Shown: in pieces, positions 55,860 through 64,000 of the stretch
How positions within the stretch are numbered: the stretch's first letter is position 1
Layout of the letters: the number at the start of each line of letters is the position of its first letter
From: JAQVEM01 sp964610315
GTDB taxonomy: Bacteria > Actinomycetota > Humimicrobiia > Humimicrobiales > Humimicrobiaceae
Direction: 5' to 3'
NCBI GenBank assembly: GCA_964610315.1
Contig: CAZSVM010000010.1
Span: forward strand, 1 to 64,000
Length of the DNA stretch: 64,000 bases
The notes under the pieces: model-generated
What the model saw: the letters and a program-made list of their open reading frames with translations, nothing else
Told to the model about the DNA's origin: nothing
Databases searched by the model: none
Made by a program: the position numbers and the translations under genes

Positions 55860-55925
55860 AATAGAGTTAATAATTCTGTATAAGGTTGTGGTATAATGTT
55901 TTAAAATTATTAACTCTATTTTTGT
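55860..55925 (+). terminator. Long-loop terminator hairpin enclosing a promoter
   Basis: A perfect 16-bp inverted repeat (55860-55875 and 55905-55920) is followed by five T through 55925 to form the terminator of the upstream gene. Its 29-nt loop contains an extended -10 (TGGTATAAT, 55889-55897). Confidence 0.6.
55889..55897 (+). promoter_or_regulatory. Extended -10 promoter of the TIR/NDT-like gene
   Basis: TGGTATAAT, identical to the one at 33505, predicts a start near 55904 and a leader of about 25 nt with no SD. Confidence 0.5.
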
Positions 55926-55928
55926 ATA

Positions 55929-56363
55929 ATGAAATGCTATCTTACCGGCAATAAAATCTGTGGTCTTAATGTGAAAGAAAAATCGAATCAGGTATTCATA
56001 GCCTATAATTATAATTATAAAAATGTGGAAAGAATCATAGAGGAAGTTATTATCCCTGCCCTTAAAAGCATGAATATCAAACATAAAATAGCCAGACAGG
56101 AAATAAGGACCAAAGATTTTTTTTGTAAAATATGTGAACTGATACAGCAGTCCAGATACTTTCTGGCCAATCTTACCAATCCCACTTTCAACGTAGGATT
56201 GGAGCTGGGACTGGCACTGGGATTGAATAAAGAAATAGTGCTTCTGGCCAGTAAAAGAACTAAAATTCCTTCGGATCTGGTGAGGCAGGAAGTGATATTT
56301 TATGGCAGGGATCTGGATAAACTAAGAAAAGATTTCACTGGTTGCATAAAAAGTTTAAGTTAA
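55929..56363 (+). CDS. TIR- or nucleoside deoxyribosyltransferase-like protein
   Basis: A 144-aa protein. The core has FIAYNYNYKNVERIIEEVI (strand-helix start), SRYFLANLT and NVGLELGLALGLNKEIVLL (about 88-106), the pattern of Rossmann-like nucleotide-hydrolysing folds shared by TIR-like domains and nucleoside 2-deoxyribosyltransferases; E92 is in the position of the catalytic Glu. It has its own promoter, and no defence partner lies beside it. A TIR-like NADase role or a nucleotide-salvage role are both possible. Confidence 0.5.
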   Translation: MKCYLTGNKICGLNVKEKSNQVFIAYNYNYKNVERIIEEVIIPALKSMNIKHKIARQEIRTKDFFCKICELIQQSRYFLANLTNPTFNVGLELGLALGLNKEIVLLASKRTKIPSDLVRQEVIFYGRDLDKLRKDFTGCIKSLS

Positions 56364-56390
56364 AATTATACAATAAATTGGAATTTAATT

Positions 56391-56801
56391 ATGCTTAGCG
56401 ATAAAGAGCTAAAAAATTTATTGAAGAATTCAAAAACCATAGCGGTAGTAGGAGCTTCCAGAGATCCTCATAAAGCCGCCCATATAGTTCCTGAATACTT
56501 GAAGGAAAAAGGATATAAAATAATTCCGGTCAATTCTTTTGCGGATAAAATTTTAGGTGAAAAATCATATGGAAGTATAGCTGATGTAAAAGAGAAAGTG
56601 GATATTATAGATATTTTCAGACCCGGCAAAGATGCCTATCCCATAGTTAGGGAATCGTTATCATTAAAGCCAAAGGCTATCTGGATGCAGCTCGGCATTC
56701 AAAACATTAAAGCCAAAGAACTGGCCCTGAAATATAATATCAAAGTGATAATGAACAGATGCATGATGATGGAATATAAAAGGCTAATAGAATCAAAATG
56801 A
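56391..56801 (+). CDS. CoA-binding protein (CoA_binding_2, YccU-like)
   Basis: A 136-aa Rossmann-fold protein with the glycine-rich IAVVGASRDPHKAAHIV motif and the late NRCMMMEY segment typical of the family, which binds CoA through its Cys. The specific role is unknown. The next gene, an FNR-like flavoprotein, follows after 12 bp with a good SD (AGGAGAA). Confidence 0.88.
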   Translation: MLSDKELKNLLKNSKTIAVVGASRDPHKAAHIVPEYLKEKGYKIIPVNSFADKILGEKSYGSIADVKEKVDIIDIFRPGKDAYPIVRESLSLKPKAIWMQLGIQNIKAKELALKYNIKVIMNRCMMMEYKRLIESK

Positions 56802-56813
56802 GGAGAATAAACC

Positions 56814-57491
56814 ATGAAAATTACTCTGATAAAAAAAATTAAGGAGACGGAAGATATTTATTCCTTTTCCTTTAAACCTGATGAGAAAATAGTATGGGAA
56901 GCCGGGAAGTTTATATTTTTAAAAATACCTCATCCCCACCCGGACAGCAGAGGCGATACCAGGCATTTTACTATCTCCTCGGCGCCTTATGAAAAGAATA
57001 TTTTAATAACCTCGAAATTCGATTTTAAAAACGGAAGCTCTTTTAAAAAAGCGCTGCTGAATTTGGAGGAAGGCAGTACTATAGAGGCATTCAATTTGAG
57101 AGGTAAACTTATCGTTAAAGATCCGCGGAAAAAATATGTATTCATCGCCGGAGGTATAGGAATAACACCTTACCGTTCCATTTTACTGGATCTGGTACAT
57201 AAACATGAATCATCGGATATAATCCTGCTGTACTGCTGTAAAGAGGAAGAAATTATTTTCAAAGATGTTTTTGAGGGAATCGAAGATAACTATGAATGGC
57301 TGAAAATCCATTATATAATTGAGCCCCAGCTTATAAGTGAAAAAATAATCAGGGATGAAGTTACAGATTCTCAGGAACGGATTTTTTATGTTTCCGGCCC
57401 TATTATTATGGTAAAAATAGTAGAGGGGTTTTTATCAAAGTTAAATATAAGGCAGGACCGCATAGAAAAGGACTACTTTCACGGTTATTGA
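56814..57491 (+). CDS. FNR-family flavin/NAD(P)-binding oxidoreductase
   Basis: A 225-aa protein: FAD-binding barrel with RHFTISSAP (about 52-60) and NAD(P)-binding domain with FIAGGIGITPYRSI (about 111-124) and YVSGP. No iron-sulfur or ferredoxin-like domain is attached, so its partner must be separate. It probably moves electrons between NAD(P)H and an unknown carrier. Confidence 0.85.
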   Translation: MKITLIKKIKETEDIYSFSFKPDEKIVWEAGKFIFLKIPHPHPDSRGDTRHFTISSAPYEKNILITSKFDFKNGSSFKKALLNLEEGSTIEAFNLRGKLIVKDPRKKYVFIAGGIGITPYRSILLDLVHKHESSDIILLYCCKEEEIIFKDVFEGIEDNYEWLKIHYIIEPQLISEKIIRDEVTDSQERIFYVSGPIIMVKIVEGFLSKLNIRQDRIEKDYFHGY

Positions 57492-57574
57492 CAAAATAAA
57501 TTTTATTCATTCAATAAGCTTAATCCTGTATAATCCTGAATATTAAATATAAAAAAAATGATATCCTGATATTT

Positions 57575-59086
57575 ATGAAGAACTACCAGAGATTGATTTT
57601 GTCGGTATTGTCCGCGCTGTTTCTGTTTCTTAGTTTTAAAGAGATGGGTTTTTTTGCCTGGTTCTCGTTTATACCATTTTTATTTGTGGTATATAAATCG
57701 AATCTGAGGCAAACCATACTTTTCAGCTATATATGCGGATTGGGTTTTTTCAGTGGTGCTACTTACTGGATGATCAAGCTTCCGGTGAAATATACCTGGA
57801 TGCTTCTGGCAATTCTACTGGGAATTATACTTATTGTTTTTGGAGTTGCCTTATATTTTATATTTAAAAAAATACATCAGCCCTATTTAAGAATATTTTT
57901 AATCCCGGCAGTATGGATACTGATTGAATTTTTAAGATCGCAGACGCTTCTGGCCTTTACCATTGGCATACTGGGCTACTCCCAGCATAATTTCCTTCCT
58001 CTTATACAGGTTACCAGATTTACCGGTATCTACGGGATATCCTTCATTATAATCCTGTTTAATGTAACTATTTTTGAGACTATAATGTTTTCCATAAAAA
58101 ATAAAAAACTCATTTTCAAGTATTTAATTATCAGCATATCTGTTCTGGTGGTTTTTGCTGCTTACGGTATTGTTAGCGTGAATAATAATCTGAACCGGGT
58201 TATAGAACACAAAGGTTATAATGAAATAAAGGTAGCCATAGTACAGCCTAATATATTGCTTGGGGAAAAATATTTGGGGAAGGGGACGGAAACAATTCCG
58301 GATCCCTATGGAGAAGACGGAACCTATTTCAAAGAAGGAACGGAGCTGGTTATATTTCCTGAAAGTATACTGTGGGGATCTATGGATGAAAATAAAAATT
58401 TCAAAAACTGGTCAAAGGAAGTAGCAGAAGAGGAAAATATAAACCTGCTTATAGGACAGTATGTTCATAATGAAGCCTCTACTGAATATTATAATTCGGC
58501 TTTTTTATATGGCTCCAGATTAGAAGTTCTGGGAAGATATGATGAAATTCATCCCGTGCCTTTCAGTCAGTATATGCCCTATCCAAAAGTTTTGGGTTTT
58601 TTAAAGTTTTTGGATTTTTCCATAGTAAATCTAATTCCTTCCAAAGATTACAGCCCCATTAATTATCCGGGGAAAGGTAAACTGGGAATAAACATATGTT
58701 ATGAGTCAACCATACCCTCTATTGCCAGAAATATAAGAAACAATGGAGCTGAAGCTATTGTGGTACTCTCGGATAATTCAAGCCTGGATGATAGTATAGC
58801 TCCCTGGCATCATCTCATATTTTCAAAAGTAAGAGCCATTGAAAACGGATGTTATGTAGTACATTGTGCCAATACCGGAATATCCGCTATAATTTCTCCC
58901 GATGGAGATATTGTAGTAAAGTCCGATCTTTTGGAAAAAGAAGTGTTGTACGGAAGTATTTTTCTTATACCGGTAAAAACTTTTTATTCAAAATTCGGCA
59001 ATCTTCTTTTATTCATATACTGGGGAATAGTCTTTTTAGCCGCTATTTCCTATCTTGTTTTTAGAAAAATCGGAAAAATAAAATAG
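57575..59086 (+). CDS. lnt: Apolipoprotein N-acyltransferase-like protein
   Basis: A 503-aa protein with about seven to eight membrane helices (N-terminal 1-200, one at the C-terminus near 465-490) around an extracytoplasmic CN-hydrolase domain (about 217-455). Lnt uses Glu-Lys-Cys. Here Glu is at E263 (FPES) and Cys at C375 (ICYE), but the expected Lys in the Y-[DN]-K-x-H-x-VPF segment is replaced by E324 (YDEIHPVPF), and the following PFGE is PFSQ. The protein may have altered or lost activity. A promoter-like TATAAT is at 57529-57534. Confidence 0.82.
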   Translation: MKNYQRLILSVLSALFLFLSFKEMGFFAWFSFIPFLFVVYKSNLRQTILFSYICGLGFFSGATYWMIKLPVKYTWMLLAILLGIILIVFGVALYFIFKKIHQPYLRIFLIPAVWILIEFLRSQTLLAFTIGILGYSQHNFLPLIQVTRFTGIYGISFIIILFNVTIFETIMFSIKNKKLIFKYLIISISVLVVFAAYGIVSVNNNLNRVIEHKGYNEIKVAIVQPNILLGEKYLGKGTETIPDPYGEDGTYFKEGTELVIFPESILWGSMDENKNFKNWSKEVAEEENINLLIGQYVHNEASTEYYNSAFLYGSRLEVLGRYDEIHPVPFSQYMPYPKVLGFLKFLDFSIVNLIPSKDYSPINYPGKGKLGINICYESTIPSIARNIRNNGAEAIVVLSDNSSLDDSIAPWHHLIFSKVRAIENGCYVVHCANTGISAIISPDGDIVVKSDLLEKEVLYGSIFLIPVKTFYSKFGNLLLFIYWGIVFLAAISYLVFRKIGKIK

Positions 59087-59123
59087 CTGCCCGTTAAATA
59101 ATAATAATAATAAAATAATAAAT

Positions 59124-59168
59124 AAATATTGCATAATATTTATTTATTATGTATAATATGCAATATTT
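59124..59168 (+). promoter_or_regulatory. argC operon promoter within a palindromic operator
   Basis: TTGCAT (59129-59134), a 17-bp spacer and consensus TATAAT (59152-59157). The whole promoter lies under a 12-bp inverted repeat, 59124-59135 and 59157-59168, so a dimeric or hexameric repressor bound there would block the polymerase. An ArgR-type regulator is the natural candidate; the sequence is not a textbook ARG box. Confidence 0.6.
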
Positions 59169-59186
59169 AAAATGGAGGATTTATTT

Positions 59187-60251
59187 ATGAAAAATATAAT
59201 TAAAGCAGGAATTGTAGGAGGTTCGGGATTTACCGGATTGGAACTGGTAAAAGTATTGAGCAGACATAAATATGTAAAATTAATTTTTGTTACTTCCAGG
59301 ACCTATAAAAATTTATCGGTAAGTGAAGTATTTCCGTCATATCAGGATAATGAAGATGACAAACTTACTTTTATAGAACAGTCTGAAATTAAAAACTTTG
59401 AAGATACCGATATAATATTTCTTTGTTTACCTCCTCATAAATCAATGGAATATTTAAAGGGAATTACCGGTGAGTACCATTTTAAAGTTATAGATGTAGG
59501 TTCCGATTTCAGGTTAAAAAATCCGGATGATTATAAATACTGGTATGGCACAGAGCATATTATGAAAAATGAGCTTTCCGAATTTGTGTATGGCCTGCCG
59601 GAGATAAATAGAGATATGATAAAAAAAGCTAAATATATTGCCAATCCTGGCTGTTATCCTACCTCTGTTCTTTTGGGGCTTGCACCGGTTGTAAAGAGCG
59701 ATATCGATATCCTGGATATATATATTGATTCAAAATCCGGAATAAGCGGAGCCGGAAGGAAACTGGTAGATAAGTATCTTTTTACCAGTATAGAAAATAA
59801 TTTTTATGCTTATTCTGTTACCGGCCACAGGCACACCGGAGAAATAGAACAGGAGATAGAAAATATTTCCGGAAAAAAATTTAAAATAAGTTTTACTCCG
59901 CATCTTGTTCCTTTAACCAGGGGCATATTTACCTCTATATACTGTAAGGTCAAACCTGTCGCAGAAGAGAGTAACACAGAGGAAAAAATATACGGCTTGC
60001 TGGAAGAATTCTGTAAAAATCTTCCCTTTGTCAGGTTTATCGGTACTGAAATACCCCAGCTTAAGGATGTGGTGGGAACCAACCTGTGTATTATAGGTTA
60101 TAATTTTGATGAGAGAGCCAATACCCTTAAGATTTTTACTGTGATAGATAATCTTCTGAAGGGAGCTGCAGGACAGGCCGTTCAGAATATGAATATTATG
60201 ATGGGTTTCAATGAAAAAGAAGGATTAAATTTTAACGGATTATTTTCTTAA
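59187..60251 (+). CDS. argC: N-acetyl-gamma-glutamyl-phosphate reductase
   Basis: The enzyme reduces N-acetylglutamyl phosphate to the semialdehyde with NADPH. It has a Rossmann motif GIVGGSGFTGLE, catalytic Cys in NPGCYPTS, the SKSGISGAGR motif and HTGEIEQE. About 354 aa. ATG 59187 has GGAGG at 59174-59178; the ATG at 59172 overlaps that SD. It is the first gene of argCJBDF. Confidence 0.96.
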   Translation: MKNIIKAGIVGGSGFTGLELVKVLSRHKYVKLIFVTSRTYKNLSVSEVFPSYQDNEDDKLTFIEQSEIKNFEDTDIIFLCLPPHKSMEYLKGITGEYHFKVIDVGSDFRLKNPDDYKYWYGTEHIMKNELSEFVYGLPEINRDMIKKAKYIANPGCYPTSVLLGLAPVVKSDIDILDIYIDSKSGISGAGRKLVDKYLFTSIENNFYAYSVTGHRHTGEIEQEIENISGKKFKISFTPHLVPLTRGIFTSIYCKVKPVAEESNTEEKIYGLLEEFCKNLPFVRFIGTEIPQLKDVVGTNLCIIGYNFDERANTLKIFTVIDNLLKGAAGQAVQNMNIMMGFNEKEGLNFNGLFS

Positions 60252-60277
60252 AAACAGGAAAGGATTTGGAATTGGAT

Positions 60278-61522
60278 ATGAGTGTAAAACCGGATAAAAA
60301 GGATGATTATTTTAAAATTATAAAAAATGGAACTATAACTACCGTTCCCGGATTTTATGCCTCTGCCTGCCACTGCGGCATTAAAAATTCGATGAAACCG
60401 GATATTTGTATAATATATACTCCCGAAGGGAGTACCTGCAGTGGTATTTTTACCACCAATAAATTTATGGCAGCGCCGGTATTGATTACCAAAGAACAGT
60501 TGAAAAAAGAAGGAAATATCAAGGCTGTGGTGATAAACAGCGGAATTGCCAATGCCTGTACCGGTAATACAGGATATGTTAATGCAAAAAAAACCATAGA
60601 TATAGCTGCTCGGTATCTGGGTATCGGTAAGGAGAACGTAATAGTGTCATCAACCGGGATAACCGGGAAACAGCTGCCTATGGATAAAATAGAAGAGGGG
60701 ATAAAAAAATGTTCAGATAACTTAAGTTCTGACGGTGGTCACCGGGCTGCGGAAGCAATACTAACTACCGATTTAATTACCAAGGAAATAGCGGTAAGTA
60801 TTAATGTCAAAAATGGAAAAAATATAATAATAGGAGGTACGGCCAAGGGTTCGGGAATGATAGAACCCAATATGGCCACTCTTCTGGTATTTATAACCAC
60901 TAATGCCGGGATTTCCAGGAGTTTACTTGACAAACTGCTGCATGAGGAAGCGGATACCAGTTTTAACAGCATAACAATCGATGGATGCCAGAGCACAAAT
61001 GATATGGTTATAGTTATGGCCAATTCCCATAGTGATATAAATATAAAAAATAAAGAGGATAAATATTATAAAGAATTTAAAGATGCGTTTTCATATGTAA
61101 TGAAAGACCTGGCAAAAAAAATAGTCCTGGACGGGGAAGGGGCAACCAAATTGATTAAAATAAAGATAATAAATGCAGAGGATATATCCGGTGCAAAAAA
61201 ATTAGCCTTAAAGGTTGCAAACTCTAACCTTTTCAAATCCGCTATGTTTGGTCAGGATCTTAACTGGGGAAGAATATATACCGCTCTGGGTTCGTCTGAC
61301 TGTAATTTTGATCCTGACAAAGTAGGTATATACATTGATGATATATTAATTGCAGAAAATGGCGAAGGAGTGGATTTCAATAAGGAAGAAACGGGAAAAC
61401 TTATGAAAAAAAGGGAAATAGAATTTACTATCGATTTGAATTATGGGAATAAAAACTTCGAGGTTTTAACCGCGGATCTTTCATTTGATTACATTAAAAT
61501 AAATGCTCTATATCATACATAA
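60278..61522 (+). CDS. argJ: Bifunctional glutamate N-acetyltransferase / ornithine acetyltransferase
   Basis: It recycles the acetyl group from N-acetylornithine to glutamate. About 414 aa. Conserved segments are the self-cleavage site GMIEPNMATLLVF (Ala-Thr), STGITGKQLPM and the C-terminal LYHT-like end. TTG 60266, TTG 60272 and ATG 60278 are all in frame; AAAGGA at 60259-60264 best suits 60272, and I give the ATG. Confidence 0.95.
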   Translation: MSVKPDKKDDYFKIIKNGTITTVPGFYASACHCGIKNSMKPDICIIYTPEGSTCSGIFTTNKFMAAPVLITKEQLKKEGNIKAVVINSGIANACTGNTGYVNAKKTIDIAARYLGIGKENVIVSSTGITGKQLPMDKIEEGIKKCSDNLSSDGGHRAAEAILTTDLITKEIAVSINVKNGKNIIIGGTAKGSGMIEPNMATLLVFITTNAGISRSLLDKLLHEEADTSFNSITIDGCQSTNDMVIVMANSHSDINIKNKEDKYYKEFKDAFSYVMKDLAKKIVLDGEGATKLIKIKIINAEDISGAKKLALKVANSNLFKSAMFGQDLNWGRIYTALGSSDCNFDPDKVGIYIDDILIAENGEGVDFNKEETGKLMKKREIEFTIDLNYGNKNFEVLTADLSFDYIKINALYHT

Positions 61523-61572
61523 ACAAAAGGTATTAAATTTCAAAAGGTAAAGTTATAAGAAAAGGTAATAAA

Positions 61573-62493
61573 ATGAACTACATTAAAGAAAACAGCATCG
61601 AAGAAAATAAGCTTTATATGGGCAAAGTGGAGGTTCTATTAGAATCGCTGCCTTATATAAAAGAATATTTTGATAAAGTGGTGGTAGTTAAAATAGGCGG
61701 AAGCATGATGGAGGATAACAATATACTGGAAAGTGCCCTTGACGACTTAATTCTCATGAAATATGTGGGAATAAAAGTGGTACTTATACACGGCGGCGGT
61801 AAACAGATTAATGAGATGGCGGTAGAAAGGGGAATAAAACCGCAATTCGTGGATGGATTGAGAGTAACTAACCGGGATACTATCGAGATAGTAAAAATGG
61901 TCCTGGTCGGAGATATAAATACCAAGATTGTATCTTTTCTTAATAAACATGGAAATATAGCAGTAGGAATATCCGGTAACGACGGCGGTTTTATAAAGTG
62001 CAGTAAGAAAAAATATAAGAAGAATGGGAAAAACGTGGATTTAGGTTTCGTAGGGGAGATTGACAGCGTCAATTCCCAATTTTTAGGCAATATTTTAAAA
62101 AACGGTTATATACCGGTTATTGCCACGCTGGGAGCGGATAACAAGGGAAATATATATAATATAAATGCGGACACTTGTGCCGCTGAAATTGCAGTCTCTC
62201 TTAACGCCAAGAAAATGATCCTGCTTACCGATGTGGACGGAATAATGAAAATAAAAGGCAAAGAAAAAAAATTAATATCTATATTAACCATGGAACAGTG
62301 CATGAAATTAATAAAATCAGGCAAAATAAGTTCAGGAATGATTCCCAAGGTCATAGCTTGTATAGATGCATTAAAAAGCGGGGCGGAAAGGACCCATATA
62401 TTAAACGGGATCAAAAAACATTCCATACTGGTGGAAATATTCACCGATAAAGGCATTGGTACCATGATAACCAGCAGTAAGGAGGTAAAATAA
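61573..62493 (+). CDS. argB: Acetylglutamate kinase
   Basis: The 306-aa kinase phosphorylates N-acetylglutamate. Motifs: VVVKIGGSMM (lysine of the ATP site), LIHGGGKQIN, GISGNDGG, NINADTCAAEIA and the C-terminal GMIPKVIA. The N-terminal helical extension (about 1-25) is of the type found in arginine-inhibited hexameric forms. AAAGG precedes the ATG. Confidence 0.96.
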   Translation: MNYIKENSIEENKLYMGKVEVLLESLPYIKEYFDKVVVVKIGGSMMEDNNILESALDDLILMKYVGIKVVLIHGGGKQINEMAVERGIKPQFVDGLRVTNRDTIEIVKMVLVGDINTKIVSFLNKHGNIAVGISGNDGGFIKCSKKKYKKNGKNVDLGFVGEIDSVNSQFLGNILKNGYIPVIATLGADNKGNIYNINADTCAAEIAVSLNAKKMILLTDVDGIMKIKGKEKKLISILTMEQCMKLIKSGKISSGMIPKVIACIDALKSGAERTHILNGIKKHSILVEIFTDKGIGTMITSSKEVK

Positions 62494-62495
62494 TT

Positions 62496-63695
62496 ATGGA
62501 TAAGAATTCGAAAATATTTGATATGGGAAAAAAGTATTTGATGCCTACCTACAACAGGCTGCCGGTGGTATTTGAAAAAGCTAAAATGCAGTACCTCTGG
62601 GATGTTGAAGGAAACAAATACCTCGACTTTATAGCCGGTTATGGATGCCTCAATGTGGGACACAGTAATAAAGAGGTGGTAAGTGCCTTAAAAAACCAAA
62701 TCAGTAAAATCATACAGTCTTCCAATGTGTATTATAATAAACCACAGGTTATGCTGGCGAAAAAATTGTGTGAAATTTCCGGATTTGGAGAGAAAATATT
62801 TTTTGCTAACAGCGGTACGGAATCTATTGAGGGAGCTATAAAACTGGCCAGGAAATATTCGACCGATAATTATGATTCATTACGATATGAAGTTATTACA
62901 TTTAAGAGAGCTTTTCATGGAAGGACGCTGGGAGCTCTTGCGGCTACAGCTCAATTAGAGAAGCAAAAATTATTTGAACCCTTGCTTGCCGGATTCAAAT
63001 ATGCGGAACTGAATAATATGGAATCGGTAAAAGAATTGATGAATGAAAATACCTGCGCTGTTATGCTGGAGCCGGTTCAGGGTGAGGGCGGTGTTTATCC
63101 TGCGGATAAAGAATTTATGAAAAACTTAAGGGATATGTGTAGCGAAAAAGATATGTTGCTTATTTTAGATGAAATACAAACCGGTTTTGGAAGGACCGGG
63201 AGTATGTTTGCCTACCAAAATTACGGTGTTTATCCTGATATACTGGTAGTAGCAAAAAGTTTGGGGGGCGGAATGCCCATAGGAGCAATAATATCCAGGA
63301 ATAAAGCAGCAGCAAGTTTTGGACCGGGAACACATGGTTCAACATTTGGAGGAAATGCTGCCTCATGTGCTGCAGGACTGGCAGTCCTTGATTATATAAT
63401 AGATAATAAGCTGACTGAAAAATCCAAAAGATTAGGACAGTATTTTACGGAGAAATTGATAAAAATTAAAAAGAAATATTCTGCAGTAAAAGAAATAAGA
63501 GGTATGGGCCTCATGATAGGAATGGAATTCAACAAACCCGTAGCTGAAAATTTGGTTATGGATGCTCTTAGTGATAAACTGGTTATTAATAAAGTATCAA
63601 GCAATACTTTAAGGTTCCTCCCTCCTCTGATAATAACCAAAAAAAATATAAATACACTTATAAAATGGCTGGATAAGAAAGTAAAGGAGATATAA
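62496..63695 (+). CDS. argD: Acetylornithine aminotransferase
   Basis: A 399-aa PLP-dependent class III aminotransferase. It has SGTESIEGAIKLARK, FHGRTLGAL, the DEIQTGFGRTG cofactor contact and the PLP lysine in VVAKSLGGGMPIGA, followed by HGSTFGGN. It begins 2 bp after argB with AAGGAGG before the ATG, indicating close coupling. Confidence 0.95.
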   Translation: MDKNSKIFDMGKKYLMPTYNRLPVVFEKAKMQYLWDVEGNKYLDFIAGYGCLNVGHSNKEVVSALKNQISKIIQSSNVYYNKPQVMLAKKLCEISGFGEKIFFANSGTESIEGAIKLARKYSTDNYDSLRYEVITFKRAFHGRTLGALAATAQLEKQKLFEPLLAGFKYAELNNMESVKELMNENTCAVMLEPVQGEGGVYPADKEFMKNLRDMCSEKDMLLILDEIQTGFGRTGSMFAYQNYGVYPDILVVAKSLGGGMPIGAIISRNKAAASFGPGTHGSTFGGNAASCAAGLAVLDYIIDNKLTEKSKRLGQYFTEKLIKIKKKYSAVKEIRGMGLMIGMEFNKPVAENLVMDALSDKLVINKVSSNTLRFLPPLIITKKNINTLIKWLDKKVKEI

Positions 63696-63696
63696 A

Positions 63697-64000
63697 GTGA
63701 AAAAAGATTTTTTAACCTTGAAAGATTATTCCAAAAAAGAAATTGAATATATAATTGATCTTTCAGGAAAAATTAAGAAAGATAAAGATAAGTACAGTGA
63801 TATTTTGAAAGGAAAGAATATAGCTCTGCTTTTCGATAAACACTCTACCAGGACCAGGTTATCCTTTGAGGTCGGAATAAATCAACTGGGCGGCCATGCT
63901 TTAATCCTGGATTCAAAGAGCCTGCACTTAAGCCGGGGTGAATCTTATAAAGATACGGCAAAGATTTTTTCGTTATATGTTGAGGGTGTAATTATAAGGA
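63697..64000 (+). CDS. argF: Ornithine carbamoyltransferase (3' part outside the window)
   Basis: The first 101 codons are visible from GTG 63697, with AAAGGAGA seven bases upstream. The carbamoyl-phosphate motif STRTRLSFEVG, and SLHLSRGESYKDTAK are as in OTCases. It ends the argCJBDF order as seen. Confidence 0.93.
   Translation, partial: MKKDFLTLKDYSKKEIEYIIDLSGKIKKDKDKYSDILKGKNIALLFDKHSTRTRLSFEVGINQLGGHALILDSKSLHLSRGESYKDTAKIFSLYVEGVIIR

Overview
The window is one contiguous, AT-rich bacterial chromosome segment carrying mostly core genes, with a few lineage-specific insertions. The gene order is the best guide to the organism. polA-rpsA-coaE-uvrB-uvrA, then infC-rpmI-rplT-pheS-pheT, then argC-argJ-argB-argD-argF follows the order I recall for the actinobacterial chromosome (M. 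tuberculosis Rv1629 to Rv1656). The uvrC-rapZ-gap-pgk-tpiA-secG block is also an actinobacterial arrangement, here without yvcK and whiA. The low GC, frequent TTG/GTG starts, two oxygen-sensitive radical SAM enzymes and a glutaredoxin/ferredoxin-thioredoxin-reductase/rubredoxin pair suggest a deep-branching, low-GC, anaerobic actinobacterial-type lineage. That placement is inference; no rRNA is present to settle it.

Layout. 1-327 holds an IS-like end at the window edge and two intrinsic terminators. 328-1911 (minus) is a single-domain glutamate-synthase-like flavoprotein with its own promoter and a structured leader. 2265-14051 is DNA replication, translation and repair: polA, rpsA, coaE, uvrB, uvrA, uvrC. 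14060-20670 is a small membrane protein, rapZ, lower glycolysis (gap, pgk, tpiA, gpmI) and secG. 20767-28190 is a peptide/oligopeptide ABC transporter operon whose last gene is a second substrate-binding lipoprotein with its two halves in swapped order. 28328-40628 is an accessory stretch: tRNA-Leu, tRNA-Cys and tRNA-Gly, a TPR protein, a tautomerase, an AmrS-type radical SAM enzyme, an ABC exporter, a PAS-GGDEF-HD-GYP signalling protein, thiol/redox proteins, and an SOS-type dnaE-dinB cassette whose dnaE has lost its middle. 40718-49770 is thrS, a SPASM-type radical SAM protein, the infC-rpmI-rplT operon with a leader attenuator, pheS-pheT and a metallo-beta-lactamase-fold enzyme. 50087-55829 is a MacAB-like exporter with a two-component system. 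55929-59086 has a TIR/deoxyribosyltransferase-like protein, a CoA-binding protein, a flavin reductase-like protein and an Lnt-like acyltransferase. 59187-64000 is the arginine operon argCJBDF, cut by the window end.

The most unusual items are the circularly permuted substrate-binding protein (26463-28190), the hollowed-out dnaE remnant beside dinB under a near-perfect LexA-box promoter, the AUA start of coaE, the infC leader in which no canonical start fits, and the structured leader of the glutamate-synthase-like gene. All calls come from reading the sequence; no database search was run.
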